A stretch of 64,000 nt of DNA from contig NW_006768780.1 of assembly GCF_000204055.1 (NCBI RefSeq), positions 950,233-1,014,232 of the forward strand, written 5' to 3'. Shown here one piece after another: positions 35,601 through 46,841 of this stretch. The DNA comes from Melampsora larici-populina 98AG31 (lineage: Eukaryota > Basidiomycota > Pucciniomycetes > Pucciniales > Melampsoraceae). Numbering within the stretch: the first letter of the stretch is position 1; each line of letters begins with the position of its first letter. A program made the position numbers and the translations under genes. The notes under the pieces were generated by a model. That model did no database searches. It saw only the letters and a program-made list of their open reading frames with translations, and was not told the origin of the DNA.

Positions 35601-37314
35601 CACTCGATCACGGGCCGCACCTCAGCGTTATGGCTTTCCTTCAACATCAGTCGCCACCACTTCGTCTTTTGGACCGATGATCATCACCGGAAAGAAAACA
35701 ATCATACCGGACAGGTGGGGATTTTCGGCCACGACTGGAACGGACCCGGATAGTCCATCTTATTATCAAGCCATGAACGGACCCGACAGACAAGCCTGGA
35801 CGCATGCTATGGAACAGGAATTCAACTCATTAATGGAGCACTCGGTAGGAAAACTGGTAGATCCTCCACCCGATGCCAATATCCTTGGGGGGATGTGGAT
35901 ATTCAACAAGAAACGAGATGAATACAATCGAGTCGTACGTTACAAGGCTCGGTGGGTAGTACTCGGTAACCATCAAATCAAAGGTATCGATTACAATGAC
36001 ACATATGCATCCGTGGCTAAAATCGACTCACTCCGAATTCTTTTGGCCTTATCAATCTCAAGGTTCAAAGGTAACAGACGCTCACGTCGTATGAAAATTA
36101 GACAATTTGATGTCGTAACCGCCTTCTTAAATGGAGATATGAGGGATTTGGTTTATGCACGTCAGGTTCTCGGTTTTGAGCACCCAACGCAACGTCACCG
36201 AGTTTGGCTCCTCATCAAATCCCTATACGGTACAAAACAGGCGGCGAGGAGATGGCAACAACACTTTGGAGCCACGACAGCTGGTTTTGAAATCTTCCCT
36301 ATCTCGTCAGACTCGGCGGTGTATGTTTTAAAGTGTGATTTAGGACTGCTCATCTTGCATCTTCACGTGGACGATTCACTGGTTTTCTGTGACAGTGATG
36401 AACTGTTTTTCAAATTTCAAACTTTCATCAACTCCAAATACAAACTAAAATGGACGGAGAACCCTACACTTTACCTTGGTATCAAACTTGACATCGCCGA
36501 GGATGGATCTCGAATTAGTATTTCACAATCTCATTACATCAAATCCTGCCTTGAACGTTTCACCATGGTAAACTGCAAAGCTGCAAGAGCTCCGCTTCCT
36601 CAACGAACATCTTTAAGCCCTGGAACCGTAGAGGAAATTGAAGAAGCTAAAGACATACCCTATCAAGAACTTGTCGGGTGCCTCCAGTGGATCGCTTCTT
36701 GTACTCGTCCGGACATATCGTATGCTGTCTCTCAACTTTCCAAATACAATTCGGCATGGACAGTTTCTCATTGGACGGCAGCAAAGCATGTCTTACGTTA
36801 CTTAAAGGGAACTCAAGATTTATCAATCACTTACTCTGGGGGGACTGATCAACCGGAAGCATACTCAGACTCGGACTTCTCGCAATGCCCAATAACTAGA
36901 AAGTCAGTCACTGGTTACGTTATCAAAGTATTGAATGGAGCTGTATGTTGGAAATCTCAAAGGCAATCGGTAGTGGCCTTATCAACCTCAGAAGCAGAAT
37001 ACCTAGCGTCCACCGAGTGTTCAAAGCACATGGCATGGGTGCGATCGTTCTATTTCGATATCATGCATCAAATTGAACAACCATCACCATTCTTCATTGA
37101 TAACACCTCAGCTATCTTCACGGCAACGGGGGACAGTCTGAAATCAAAATCCAAGCATATAGATAGAAGGTATCATTATATACGAGACTTAATTCAAACA
37201 AATCAATTAGAAATACATCACATTCCAAGCGAGGAAATGTTAGCTGATCATTTAACTAAACCTTTAGGACCTCAGGCCATTCAACATGCTCTCAAATTAA
37301 ATAATATGAGTTAG
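32638..37314 (+). pseudogene. Copia gag-pol polyprotein with one in-frame TAA
   Basis: One frame throughout: 32638-35394, a TAA at 35392-35394, then open to 37314. Domains: Gag (UBN2-like LCSHHDDAGGLSTAH and LIKSLPSDYTPLV) with a degenerate zinc knuckle (GHSGHNDEQC keeps the His and last Cys); protease ICDTGATSHMF; GAG-pre-integrase WHKRLGHLHPDAV with CDACALGK; integrase core HSDLLGPI, KSDRGGEYSS and SERFGRTL; a Pro/Ser-rich linker containing the stop; RT with YKARWVVLGNHQ, FDVVTAFLNGDM and HVDDSLVF; RNase H with AYSDSDFSQC and STSEAEYLA, ending near DHLTKPLG. The stop (CAA to TAA would explain it) separates integrase from RT. All catalytic residues appear present. Confidence 0.92.
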
Positions 37315-37337
37315 AAATGATCTTGAAATAGGGGGGA

Positions 37338-37935
37338 TGTTAAAGTAAAAGTGTCAATCATGTTTCATTTACATATCACGAGTTGAACTTGTTTGTGTTA
37401 TATATTTCATATCTCATTTCACATTATTATTGCATATGTAACCGTGTTTGTAACAGTTATCTTTTTGTTTGTTATCATCATTCTTAACCTATATACCGCT
37501 TAGAATCATAATGTATAACCTCGAAGAGCAACGAATAGAGTTTCCTTCCTCATCCAAGATCTTCTTAATCATTCTTGGGTGATAGGTGTGTACTCTATTT
37601 GTGGGATTTGAGATAGTTCATAGGTTCAGTTCTGAACTTTATCTCTCCCTGCTCTGACAGGTATGTAGCTTAAATTTGTTTTCTCATGCTTTCAACTTTG
37701 TGTTTTTTCTCATTTATATTCAGTATGATGGAATTAAATGCTGATCCAAGATCTTCTTAATCATTCTTGGGTGATAGGTGTGTACTCTATTCGTGGGATT
37801 TGAGATAGTTCATAGGTTCAGTTCTGAACTTTATCTCTCCCTGCTCTGACAGGTGTGTACTCTATTCGTGGGATTTGAGATAGTTCATAGGTTCAGTTCT
37901 GAACTTTATCTCTCCCTGCTCTGACAGTTCTAACA
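37338..37935 (+). repeat. Copia 3' LTR
   Basis: 598 bp, the same architecture as the 5' LTR. Two of the three differences between the copies are TCG/TTG alternatives. Confidence 0.95.
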
Positions 37936-38476
37936 AATGATGAATATGATTTTCAAGGCGGAAAATTATCAGATGAATCAACTTCGGATAGTGAAGGGGA
38001 AAACACTCATCAACAACAAGATGTGTGCATGATTGAGACTCTTGAAAGTGATGAGAAGGACATCAACATACTGCAAGCAGAAGCAAATGTACCTCATTCC
38101 TGGCAGGATGACATGCAAATGGGAAACACAATTGATGCCAGATTACTAAAATCTAAACCAGCAGATGGAATGGCACATACACTAGGACACCATACAATGG
38201 CTCGAGCATTAGTAAATAATTGCAAAGTACCAATGCTACTAGACAGCGGAGCATCATGCTCAATTGTAGGAAAACATTTTTTGTCTGAAATAATACCAGA
38301 CTGGCAAGAAAGAATCATGCCCAGTAGTCACGTGAAATTCTCCGGAGTTGGTAGTAAACTGCATGCTTTAGGCGTAATCAGCTTACCTGTGATATTCCCA
38401 CATGTTAAACAATCAATTAGAATAAATGCTGAATTTGTAGTAATGGAGAACGCAAACAACAAGTACTTCATATTAG

Positions 38477-40223
38477 CAATGTTGGACCAGTTGCGCTGCA
38501 GGCAGCCGCTGCCAGCTGCTGCGCAGCGCCGGGCCGCCGCGCTTCTGAGGCCCAGAAGCGCAGCTCAAGTGAGCTGCGCTGACGGACCAGCCAAAAGCCA
38601 ATTGTTTTGGCCCGCTGCGCTCCAGCTGTGCAGCTGGCCCCAACCGCTGCACAAGCTGCGCTTCGGACCGCTGACCCGCTAAAAAGCGTGTCAGCGGGTA
38701 ATTGTGGTAAAGAGTCCAAACTTGAAATTCCAGCTCAGCAATCAACAGCATCAAGAGTTTCATTGACTATGCTTTATGATCAAAATCAAGATTCAACTTT
38801 ACCAACTTCTTCAACAACATTCAAATCGTTTGAAGCATACACATCAATCACATGAAATTCGATTATCTTACTCTTGGTGTGCAACTTAGGAACCATGCAA
38901 AGGTCATTTGATTCAAATCAAGCTATTGACTGTCGCTCAAGGTCCGATAAATTCAGGACTACGTGTGACTGTTGGACCAAACAATCAAGTCACAATCTTC
39001 TCTTTGCCATCTATGACTCAAAGCAGTCAGTTTGCAAGTCGGATTTCAATTTTTATTGCTTTCTCAATCAATCCAAACACCATCATCAACTTATATAAAC
39101 TTCTCCAAGTCAAGACTATCAACTTGAACAATTGGGTGAATCTTGAATGACATTCAAATCTTGAAAAAGCAAAATCAGACTCACAACACAGTCAAAAAAG
39201 TTCACAAGAATCATCCTCAATTGACTCTCTACTTTTCAACCCACTGATTGAAGCCATCTAACTCGATTCTGGAACTTCTGACATGTTTATCATATTTGAA
39301 AGATCAAACCCCATCAAAATCATCATCAAGTAAAGCAGAATCAAAAAAAGAAGCCATCATTATCTAAGTAATACTAATCAACATATCATCAAACAAAACT
39401 ATCCAATCGATCCAACATGATCATGATCATCATCATCTAATTGAAATAGAAACTGGAAAATCAAGGATCGACTTGATTCATCCAATTCATTCATACAATT
39501 TGACTGGATTTGCAAGATCTTTATCAAATCAATTCTTATGTAAACCTAATCCACATCAAAATCATAATCAAAAACCTTCACAACATATTTTATCTTTGGT
39601 TTATCCTTCTCTTTCTACTACTAATGATGAAGATCTATTGGATCACCAGTTTGGTGATGGTGATGTCAGAAGTAGAGGCAGATCTTTGGATAGGAAAGGG
39701 TTACGGCTTCAGCATCAAGTTGATCAGAAGATTTGCTTAGGTGAACCAATTTTTTTGAATTCGTAATCTAGAGTATAAGACTCCCAAGGGTCCCTTTTGT
39801 CGATGTGTTTTTCTATCTTTGTTTACCATGAAAAAATGAACTTCTTTTTTGCGATTTTGTTCACCATTTTTAGAAAAACCTGTTTTCTATCTTTTGCTTT
39901 TGCTTCTGTTTGTGTTTGAGAAAAAGACTATTTATGATGTTTTTTGCATCTTTGGTTTCAAATTGCAATAATAATTTTTTTTGTGTTTTGTGACTCTCTG
40001 ATGAGGTAAGCAACTGCAGCGCGCTGAAAAGCTGCAGCGGTCGTTTCAGGGCGCTGCGCTGCAGCTTGGAGTTTCAGAATGAGGCATGTAAATGCTGCGC
40101 TGCGCCTTGGAACACAGCGTTTAAAAGCTGCGCTGCAGCAAATTGAAAATTCTCGCAGCGTATTTCAGCTGCGCTCCAGCTGCCAGGCCCAAAGCGCAAA
40201 AAAGCGCAGCTGGTCCATTGTTG
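38477..40223. mobile_element. 1.75 kb non-autonomous hAT-like element in GypsyA pol
   Basis: Ends CAATGTTGGACCAG and CAACAATGGACCAG (inverted), related to CAACGCTGGACTG of the hAT at 18066. Flanked by ATATTAG on both sides (38470-38476 and 40224-40230); excision restores the codons YFI-LGAEN exactly. About 200 bp at each end are GC-rich GCAGCGC/GCTGCGC arrays like those of the hAT element. The 1.3 kb interior (about 38700-40010) is AT-rich and encodes no transposase. It holds short open stretches, such as 38908-39150 and 39473-39766, that may be captured, decayed host sequence. Confidence 0.8.
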
Positions 40224-42571
40224 ATATTAGGAGCAGAAAACTTGAGCCAATATGGGTTTGACATATTTCATAGTAAAGAAAGGTATTTTACTATAGGAAA
40301 TAATAACAAAAGCATTAAGTTTGCTTTAATGCAGCATAAAGAAATTCTATCAATTAAACCAGAGATTACAATGGAATCTCCAAAAAATGAAAATATAAAA
40401 CAACTTAGAGAAAAAATATTAGAAGCTGAGTTTGGACCCAATCTTACTCACAGTCAAAAAGAAGATATAATTCAGATGGTAATTAAATACAAAGATCAAT
40501 TTGGTTTGGGAAAACAACCTCTAGGAGTCATTAAAAACCATCCAGTCAAAATAGAACTTACAATAGATAAACCTTACCCTCCTATTTTAAGGAAAGGCGC
40601 GTATCCAGCTAGCCCAAGAAGTAGGAAAGAAATAGAAAAACATATTGAAGAACTACTTAGTATGGGTGTAATACAAAAAGTAGGTAGTGATGAAGAAGTT
40701 GATATAACATCACCTGTTCTGATAGCATGGCATAATGATAAATCCAGACTCTGTGGAGATTTCCGTGCTCTCAATCAATACACCAAGCCTGACAGATATC
40801 CTCTGCCAAGAATAGATCAATCCTTGACTAACCTATTCAATGCAAAACATATCACTCTGATGGATATAATGAAAGGGTTCCATCAGAACATTGTGGAAAT
40901 ATGTAGCAGGAAGTATCTCAGGATCATTTGCCATTTAGGAATATTTGAATATATCAGGATGCCTTTTGGAATAAAAAATGCTCCAGCTTTCTTTCAAAGA
41001 ATGGTGGACACGGAGTTTTCAAAAGAATTGAGAGAAGGATGGCTCAAAGTCTATATTGATGACATAATAGTTTTTCATACTACATGGGAAGAGCATCTAG
41101 AAGCAATGGAGAAAGTATTACTAAGAGCTAAAGCCATGGGTATGACTATATCTTTGAAGAAATGCCATTTTGGTTTTGAAGAATGTAAAGCCCTAGGTCA
41201 TCGTGTATCAGGACTATGGGTAGCAGTAGACCAAAACTCTGTAGCAGCAGTCTTAAATAAACCTTGTCCAAAAGATAAACAAGAACTCAGTTCATTTTCA
41301 GGTTTTACAAGCTATTACAGAGCTCACATTCCAAACTTTGGGATCATTACTCGTAGCCTCTACAAGCTTTACGCTAAAGGTGTTGTCTTTGAAATGACAA
41401 AAGAAAGAATTGAGGCGGTGAATAAAATAAAACAGATACTTACAACGGCACCAATCTTATTTCATCCTGACTTTGAAAAACCTTTCAAACTATACGTAGA
41501 TGCATCAATTGAAGGATTAGGAGCAGCACTCCATCAGATACAAATAATTGAGGGCAAACCAAAAGAAGGACCAATAGTTTTTATATCTAGAAAATTAACG
41601 GACACGGAAAGCAGATACTCTTCACCACAACTAGAAGCCTTAGCACTAGTTTGGGCATTAGAAAAATTACATTATTACCTTGATGGTAGCTACTTTGAAG
41701 TCATAACAGACTGTACTGGAGTAAGATCTTTAACAAATCTCAAATCTCCCAGCAGACACATGTTGAGATGGATGATGGCAATACAAGAGTATAACCCATT
41801 CATGACAATTACTCATAGACCTGGAAAATTTCACAACAATGCAGATGGGCTTAGTAGAATGGCATTGCCAAATGACTCCAGTAACCCAGCATGGGAACCA
41901 GAAGAAATGGAAAGAGATATCCCTGTGATGGGGATTAGTTTATGTGAATTATCTGAGGAATTCTTTGATGAAGTAAAAGCTGGCTATGAAAAAAATAGTA
42001 ACACAGCCAAACTTACCAGAATATTGTCAGCACGGAACAATGATTTGAGCCTATCAAGCACACTTGAGCAGCCTTGGAAAGACGGACTAGCCCAAGGCAA
42101 GATTTCTCTTGAATCTGACCTACTTTATTTCCGAGAGAAACATACTGCAGTTTTAGTAATAATAACTACAGAACATATTCAACAAACCTTACATGTATGT
42201 CACGATGAATTTATGTCAGGACATCTGTCTGAGGACCGGACAGTAGACAGAATCAAGAGTACAGCTTGGTGGCCAAATTGGAGACAAGATGTTGAAGAAT
42301 ACGTGAAGACTTGTGAAAGATGCCAAAAAGCAAACAAAGCCACAGGTAAAAGATTTGGTTTACTTCAAAGAATAGAAGAACCAACATATGCCTGGGAAGT
42401 CATCAACATGGATTTTGTTACTGGTCTGCCACCATCATTGATTAACAATTACAACTGTGTGTTGGTGATTGTAGACAGATTCTCAAAAAGAACAAGATTT
42501 TTGCCATGCTACAAGGAAGCAACAGCCATGGATATTGCTTTACTATTCTGGGAAAGAATAATAAGTGACGT

Positions 42572-44866
42572 TGTGGAGAGCAGAATCCATCCCAACTTTG
42601 CTCTCTTTTATCAAGCAAGGCATAGATTTTTTTAGTTTACTCACATTCATCCGAGTGCAAGGGGGGTCCTCTCAAGGTTCATTAGGTTCATGATTGAACA
42701 TATATTATATTAGCTAGTTCAAAGAAATCACATGTTATTTAAATTACAAGTTAAGTTAATATAAAGAGAGCTGAATGAATGAAAGTTGGATGGAAAAGTA
42801 ATAAACTAGGAAACAAGAACCTCAGTACTAATAAGAGTTCAAATCAAGAGCGAGTGGGGAGAGTTTAGAAAGAAAAGGATGATGTGAGAAGGAGAAGAGA
42901 AGTTAAAAAAAGGGGATAGAAGTCAATATTGAGGCAGTCGAGAACAAGGAAGTGATAAGAATCAGTATCAGTACTACAGATCAGAAAACGAAATTAATAA
43001 AAAAGCACGTACCTCGAAATAAATTATAAGTGGACCGAGACAAACAAGATCAAAATTGAAATCGATAGCGTGATGGAGATCAATCGATATTCAAATTGAG
43101 ATGAGGTTGAGTAGAGTCTATCAAGTTTAATAGAGTGTCTAGTGGTTTGATAAGTTGACTTGGTTTTGATGGAGAGGAAAAGATGATCATCGATTAATGA
43201 TAAAGTAGATAAGAATTGAATGAGTGGACTGAATTTAGGACGAGATTGATGAGAAGAAGATTTAGAGATTGAATTGAGAATCAATAAAAAAGTCAAAGTT
43301 GATAGCTCAAATGTAGCTTTTAAATGAGGGTGGTAGGAGAAAGTTGAGGTGATCAGGGGATGAGATCGAAATATAGATCGATCGGACCGAGTGAAGATGG
43401 GTTGATTAGTTACCTAGGTGTGAGATGAGAAGGGAATCAACATCAAAACAAAGTTGATAAAGTCAGGAAACAAGGACAAACAAAATGATTTGAACTTACT
43501 TACTTAAAGACCCTAAAATCGAAAATGATAAGAGGTCATGATTGAAATTTAAAATGACAAAGGCCAAGTATGAGATAGTGTAGAAGAAGAGAAGAGAAAT
43601 TGAACTTACCTTCAAATCGAGGAAGTGAAGATCGAGATGAAGATTGCATAGGGGAGGAAGGAATCGATCAATTGGTGAAGGACTTGTTGATTAAAACTAG
43701 GTAATAAGATTGGATCGAAGTAAAGAGGTGGGGAGGAAATTGAAGTGAGGTGATCAGGATGGAAGCAATACTCAGGTGTGGACAGGAAGGGATTAAGGCA
43801 AGTTAGTTAGTGATAAGGAAAAGGATGAGCAAGAAGAATGTGATACTCACTTGAATTAAATGGGAACTTAATTGAAAATCGGATGAGAAAGGCTTGACGA
43901 GATTTGAGCCGGGTTGAGCGTGATCGAAGTAAAGAGGTGGGATCAAGGAAATGAAGTAAAAGGGGGGGGTTTTTTTTTGTGTGTTTTTCTTTTTTTGTGA
44001 TTCATCTAAAAAAAAAGAAAGAAAGGATTAGTCGTTTTAAGAAATATAAGAGTTTTTGAGTTATTCGTTTTAAAAGTGTGAAGCATATTATTGATAGGTT
44101 TTTTAAGATAGTTAAAATTAGTTAGAGTGATCTTTCTTGAAGCTTTGAAGTGTGATTTGTTGATCTTAGTTATCTTAAAGTTGTTTAAGTTGGTGTTCTT
44201 GACCTTCTTAGTACCTTGAAGCATTGGATTGGTGGTTGCTGAGTTGAGTAAAGAATTGAATAGTGCTTTATTATTTTATTTTATTTTTATTAGTTTTATT
44301 TTGCTACATTTCACAATACGTGAAAGGTTTTACTCAGGGCCAAATCTGATCCTGGGTTCAAACCCCTTATAGGCCTTAGGCAGTTTCTTTTTTGGAATTT
44401 TTTATTTTTTTAGTGTGGTTCCTCTAACACTCATACTTAGTGTTAGAAAATTTTATTGTCTCAAGTTTCTCTCTCTCTACCTCATAAGTTATCTAGGTGT
44501 TATTTTGTTCAAATATCAAAACTATTTTTTATTTTTTTCTATTACACGTAGTAAGAATTACAATAGAACTAGAATTCAACTTAGCTTTACATCACAACCT
44601 TGTGTAGGGTTGTGTGGAATATCATTGTACTCCGCCAGTTCTTGTGGATCTTTCAGAAATATTAGAATAGGGTTGCGGGTTATAATTGTGAAGATATAAA
44701 ATTGTTAGAGAATTGCGTCTGTGTTATTTTTTTATTTTTGAACTTTTTATTCCAAGGTTGAGGGCAGTCTACGAAAATCATAGTTTCATCCGCGTGGTTA
44801 TTCTTCTGCGCGGTGATTCTTCCCCTCTCCGGCTCAGCCTACGCCACACAGCGTAGGAGTTCTACA
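42572..44866. mobile_element. 2.3 kb unclassified insertion (TGT...ACA) in the GypsyA integrase
   Basis: Flanked by ACGT (42568-42571 and 44867-44870; five bases with one mismatch if GACGT/AACGT is read). Excision restores the integrase codons [10 protein letters not shown]. The TG...CA ends and short duplication suit a solo LTR or a non-coding LTR-type element. The interior has no coding capacity, is purine-rich around 42780-43980 and T-rich around 44240-44560. Confidence 0.65.
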
Positions 44867-45842
44867 ACGTAGGATTACCACGAATAATCATCAGTGACAG
44901 GGACCCAAAATTTACATCTGAATTTTGGAAAAGCCTCCATACGCTCATTGGAACAACACTAGCCCTTTCCACAGCATACCACCCACAGACTGATGGCCTA
45001 AGTGAAAGAAACATCAGTACCTTGACAGAAATCATTAGAAGGTATTGCACTGAAGGACTTTCTTACACAGATAATAATGGACACACACATGACTGGCATA
45101 CCCTATTACCAGCTCTAGAATTAGCATATAATAATAGCACAACAGGAAAGAAACCTTTTGAAGTAGAAAGAGGTTGTTGTCCAAGATTGCCAAAGGACCA
45201 AATCAAAAACAAGAATGTTGAATTTCATCCAACTTCTATGAGTTTCTTTGACATGCTAGGTAAAGCACGGGCCAGAGCAGCCCAATGTATTGAAGATGCT
45301 GTGACTTATAATCAAGAAAGATGGAATAAAACTCACAAAGAACCTAAGTTTGTAGTAGGAGAACAAGTACTACTCTCCACTACAAATTTTACTAATCTGC
45401 AAGGTCCAAAGAAACTTCAAGACCAGTTTGTAGGACCTTTTATAATATTGAAATTTCATGGTAGCAATGCAGTGGAAGTAGCATTAACTGAGGAGTTTGG
45501 GAGAAAACACCCAGTTTTCCCAATTTCATTAATCAAGAAATTTCACGCTTCAGATAAAAGCAAATTCCCTGACAGGGAAATACCCAAGAAAACTCCAATC
45601 AGGTTTGAAACTAATGGAGAAAAAGTTTTCTCACATATAATAAAACAAAGAGAAACACAAGTTAATGGTAAATCTACAACTCTCTATCTTGTAAGGTACA
45701 AAAATAGGAGTGCAGATGAAGATGAATGGCTGCCAGCAGATAAAGTACCCAACGGCAAGACAAACTTGCGAGACTTCAGAGCACAAAAAAGAGCTCATAA
45801 ACCTTCTGAAAAGAAGTAATGACCTCCTTTGAGGGTGGGGAA

Positions 45843-46841
45843 TGTCAGCCCTGAGTACATATACATGTACCCAAAACTAACCTGTAACAGTAAAAAACAT
45901 ATGTATAAGATTAACTACATGTTACATACTGAGCATAGACTGTATGTAACATGTAATACAATGTATCAAAACCTTTATTACATATACATGAACCTGTAAA
46001 ACAACATGTAATATGTAACAAAACACCATTTACACCTCATAACTCAGTGTCAAGAGTTAAATGCTTATATTACATACCACACACAAGAAGTATATGTAAT
46101 TAAGCATTACTAGTAACAATCATGACTACATGTTAATAACTAACCCTGAACCAATGTAGTGATAATAACAAATGTCACTACAGTTAGGTTTGGAGAGGAG
46201 AGTATATAAACCCCTCCTCTCTCAGCCTTCAGAGAATCCCCCAAGCAATTATTACCCACTACTTTTAAAGAACAATTAAAGTTCACTGAAGTAAAATATC
46301 AAGAGTCTTATACAAATAAGACTAGTGATAAGCTTCATCAACTTTAATCAGATCCCTGATTAAAAGTAGGTAATACAATTCTTCATTTCCCTCTGGATCC
46401 TCTACTTCCCCTAAGTAGAAACCCAATCAAGGCTAGTGACCTCCAACAACTCCAGGCTAGTGACCTTAAGAAGAACTTCAGGCTGGTGACCTTAAGAATA
46501 ACCCCAAGTTGGTGACTTTAAGGACAACCAGATTGGTGAACTAACTCACTCTTTGATCTGTTACTATAAAAGATTAAAGGAAGGTCCAGGATCCAACCTT
46601 CATATATTATAATAAACAACATATTATAGTTACTGAATCTCCTTCTTAGGAGTCAATTAACTGAAGTCTGTCTGGATTTGTCCAAACAGACAGTCAGTTC
46701 CTTTCTTCTCTTTAATTTTCCTTCTTTACTTCAATTTGTAACTACTACATAGTTGAAATAAAGAAGGTAAATTTAATAAACCTACCATTCTACCCTTCAG
46801 TGAGCACTGAGTACTCCTACAAAGAGCACCCAGCCCTCACA
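45843..46841 (+). repeat. GypsyA 3' LTR
   Basis: 999 bp copy of the 5' LTR, preceded by the purine tract GAGGGTGGGGAA (45831-45842), which is the polypurine tract. Confidence 0.92.

Larger units (their letters stand above)
31928..37935 (+). mobile_element. Ty1/Copia retrotransposon inserted in GypsyA gag
   Basis: 598 bp LTRs at 31928-32525 and 37338-37935 (TGTTAAAG...TCTAACA), flanked by AATGA (31923-31927 and 37936-37940). The LTRs differ at three positions that I could find. Polypurine tract GGGGGGA at 37331-37337. Single gag-pol ORF with one stop. Confidence 0.95.
31125..45819 (+). pseudogene. GypsyA gag-pol polyprotein in four pieces
   Basis: Segments 31125-31927, 37941-38476, 40231-42571 and 44871-45819 form one continuous frame (1542 residues) once three insertions with one target copy each are taken out. 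Domains in order: capsid-like GRDWKRFSGDGEYNHNDYI; zinc knuckle CPNCGNKDPKHQWRGC; aspartic protease LLDSGASCSIVG; RT with YPLPRIDQSLTNLF, LTLMDI-like ITLMDIMKGFHQN and YIDDIIVF; RNase H KLYVDASIEGLGAAL; integrase H-H-C-C (HVCHDEFMSGH, CERCQKANKA) and core with INMDFVTGLPP and SDRDPKFTS; and a C-terminal chromodomain-like [18 protein letters not shown]. The insertions separate capsid from protease, protease from RT, and the first from the second catalytic Asp of integrase. No other stop is visible. Confidence 0.9.
25177..46841 (+). mobile_element. GypsyA: Ty3/Gypsy LTR retrotransposon with nested insertions
   Basis: Two 999 bp LTRs (TGTCAGCC...CCTCACA) flanked by the 5 bp duplication CCAAG. 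The LTRs differ at only five positions that I could find, so insertion was recent. Inside lie a long leader with Pro-rich ORFs, a coiled-coil Gag-like ORF, and a gag-pol frame interrupted by Copia, a GC-island element and a 2.3 kb insertion. Without the recognised insertions it would be about 11.4 kb. Confidence 0.92.

Noticed and set aside
38500..40215. GC-rich blocks considered as CpG islands or bacterial transfer
   Set aside because: They are restricted to the ends of two transposons and made of one repeated motif, so they are terminal arrays rather than foreign genes or promoters.
44330..44395. tRNA-like stretch with GGTTCAAACCCC resembling a B box
   Set aside because: No matching A box, anticodon arm or acceptor stem could be folded around it; it lies inside the 2.3 kb insertion. 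A SINE head is possible but unsupported.
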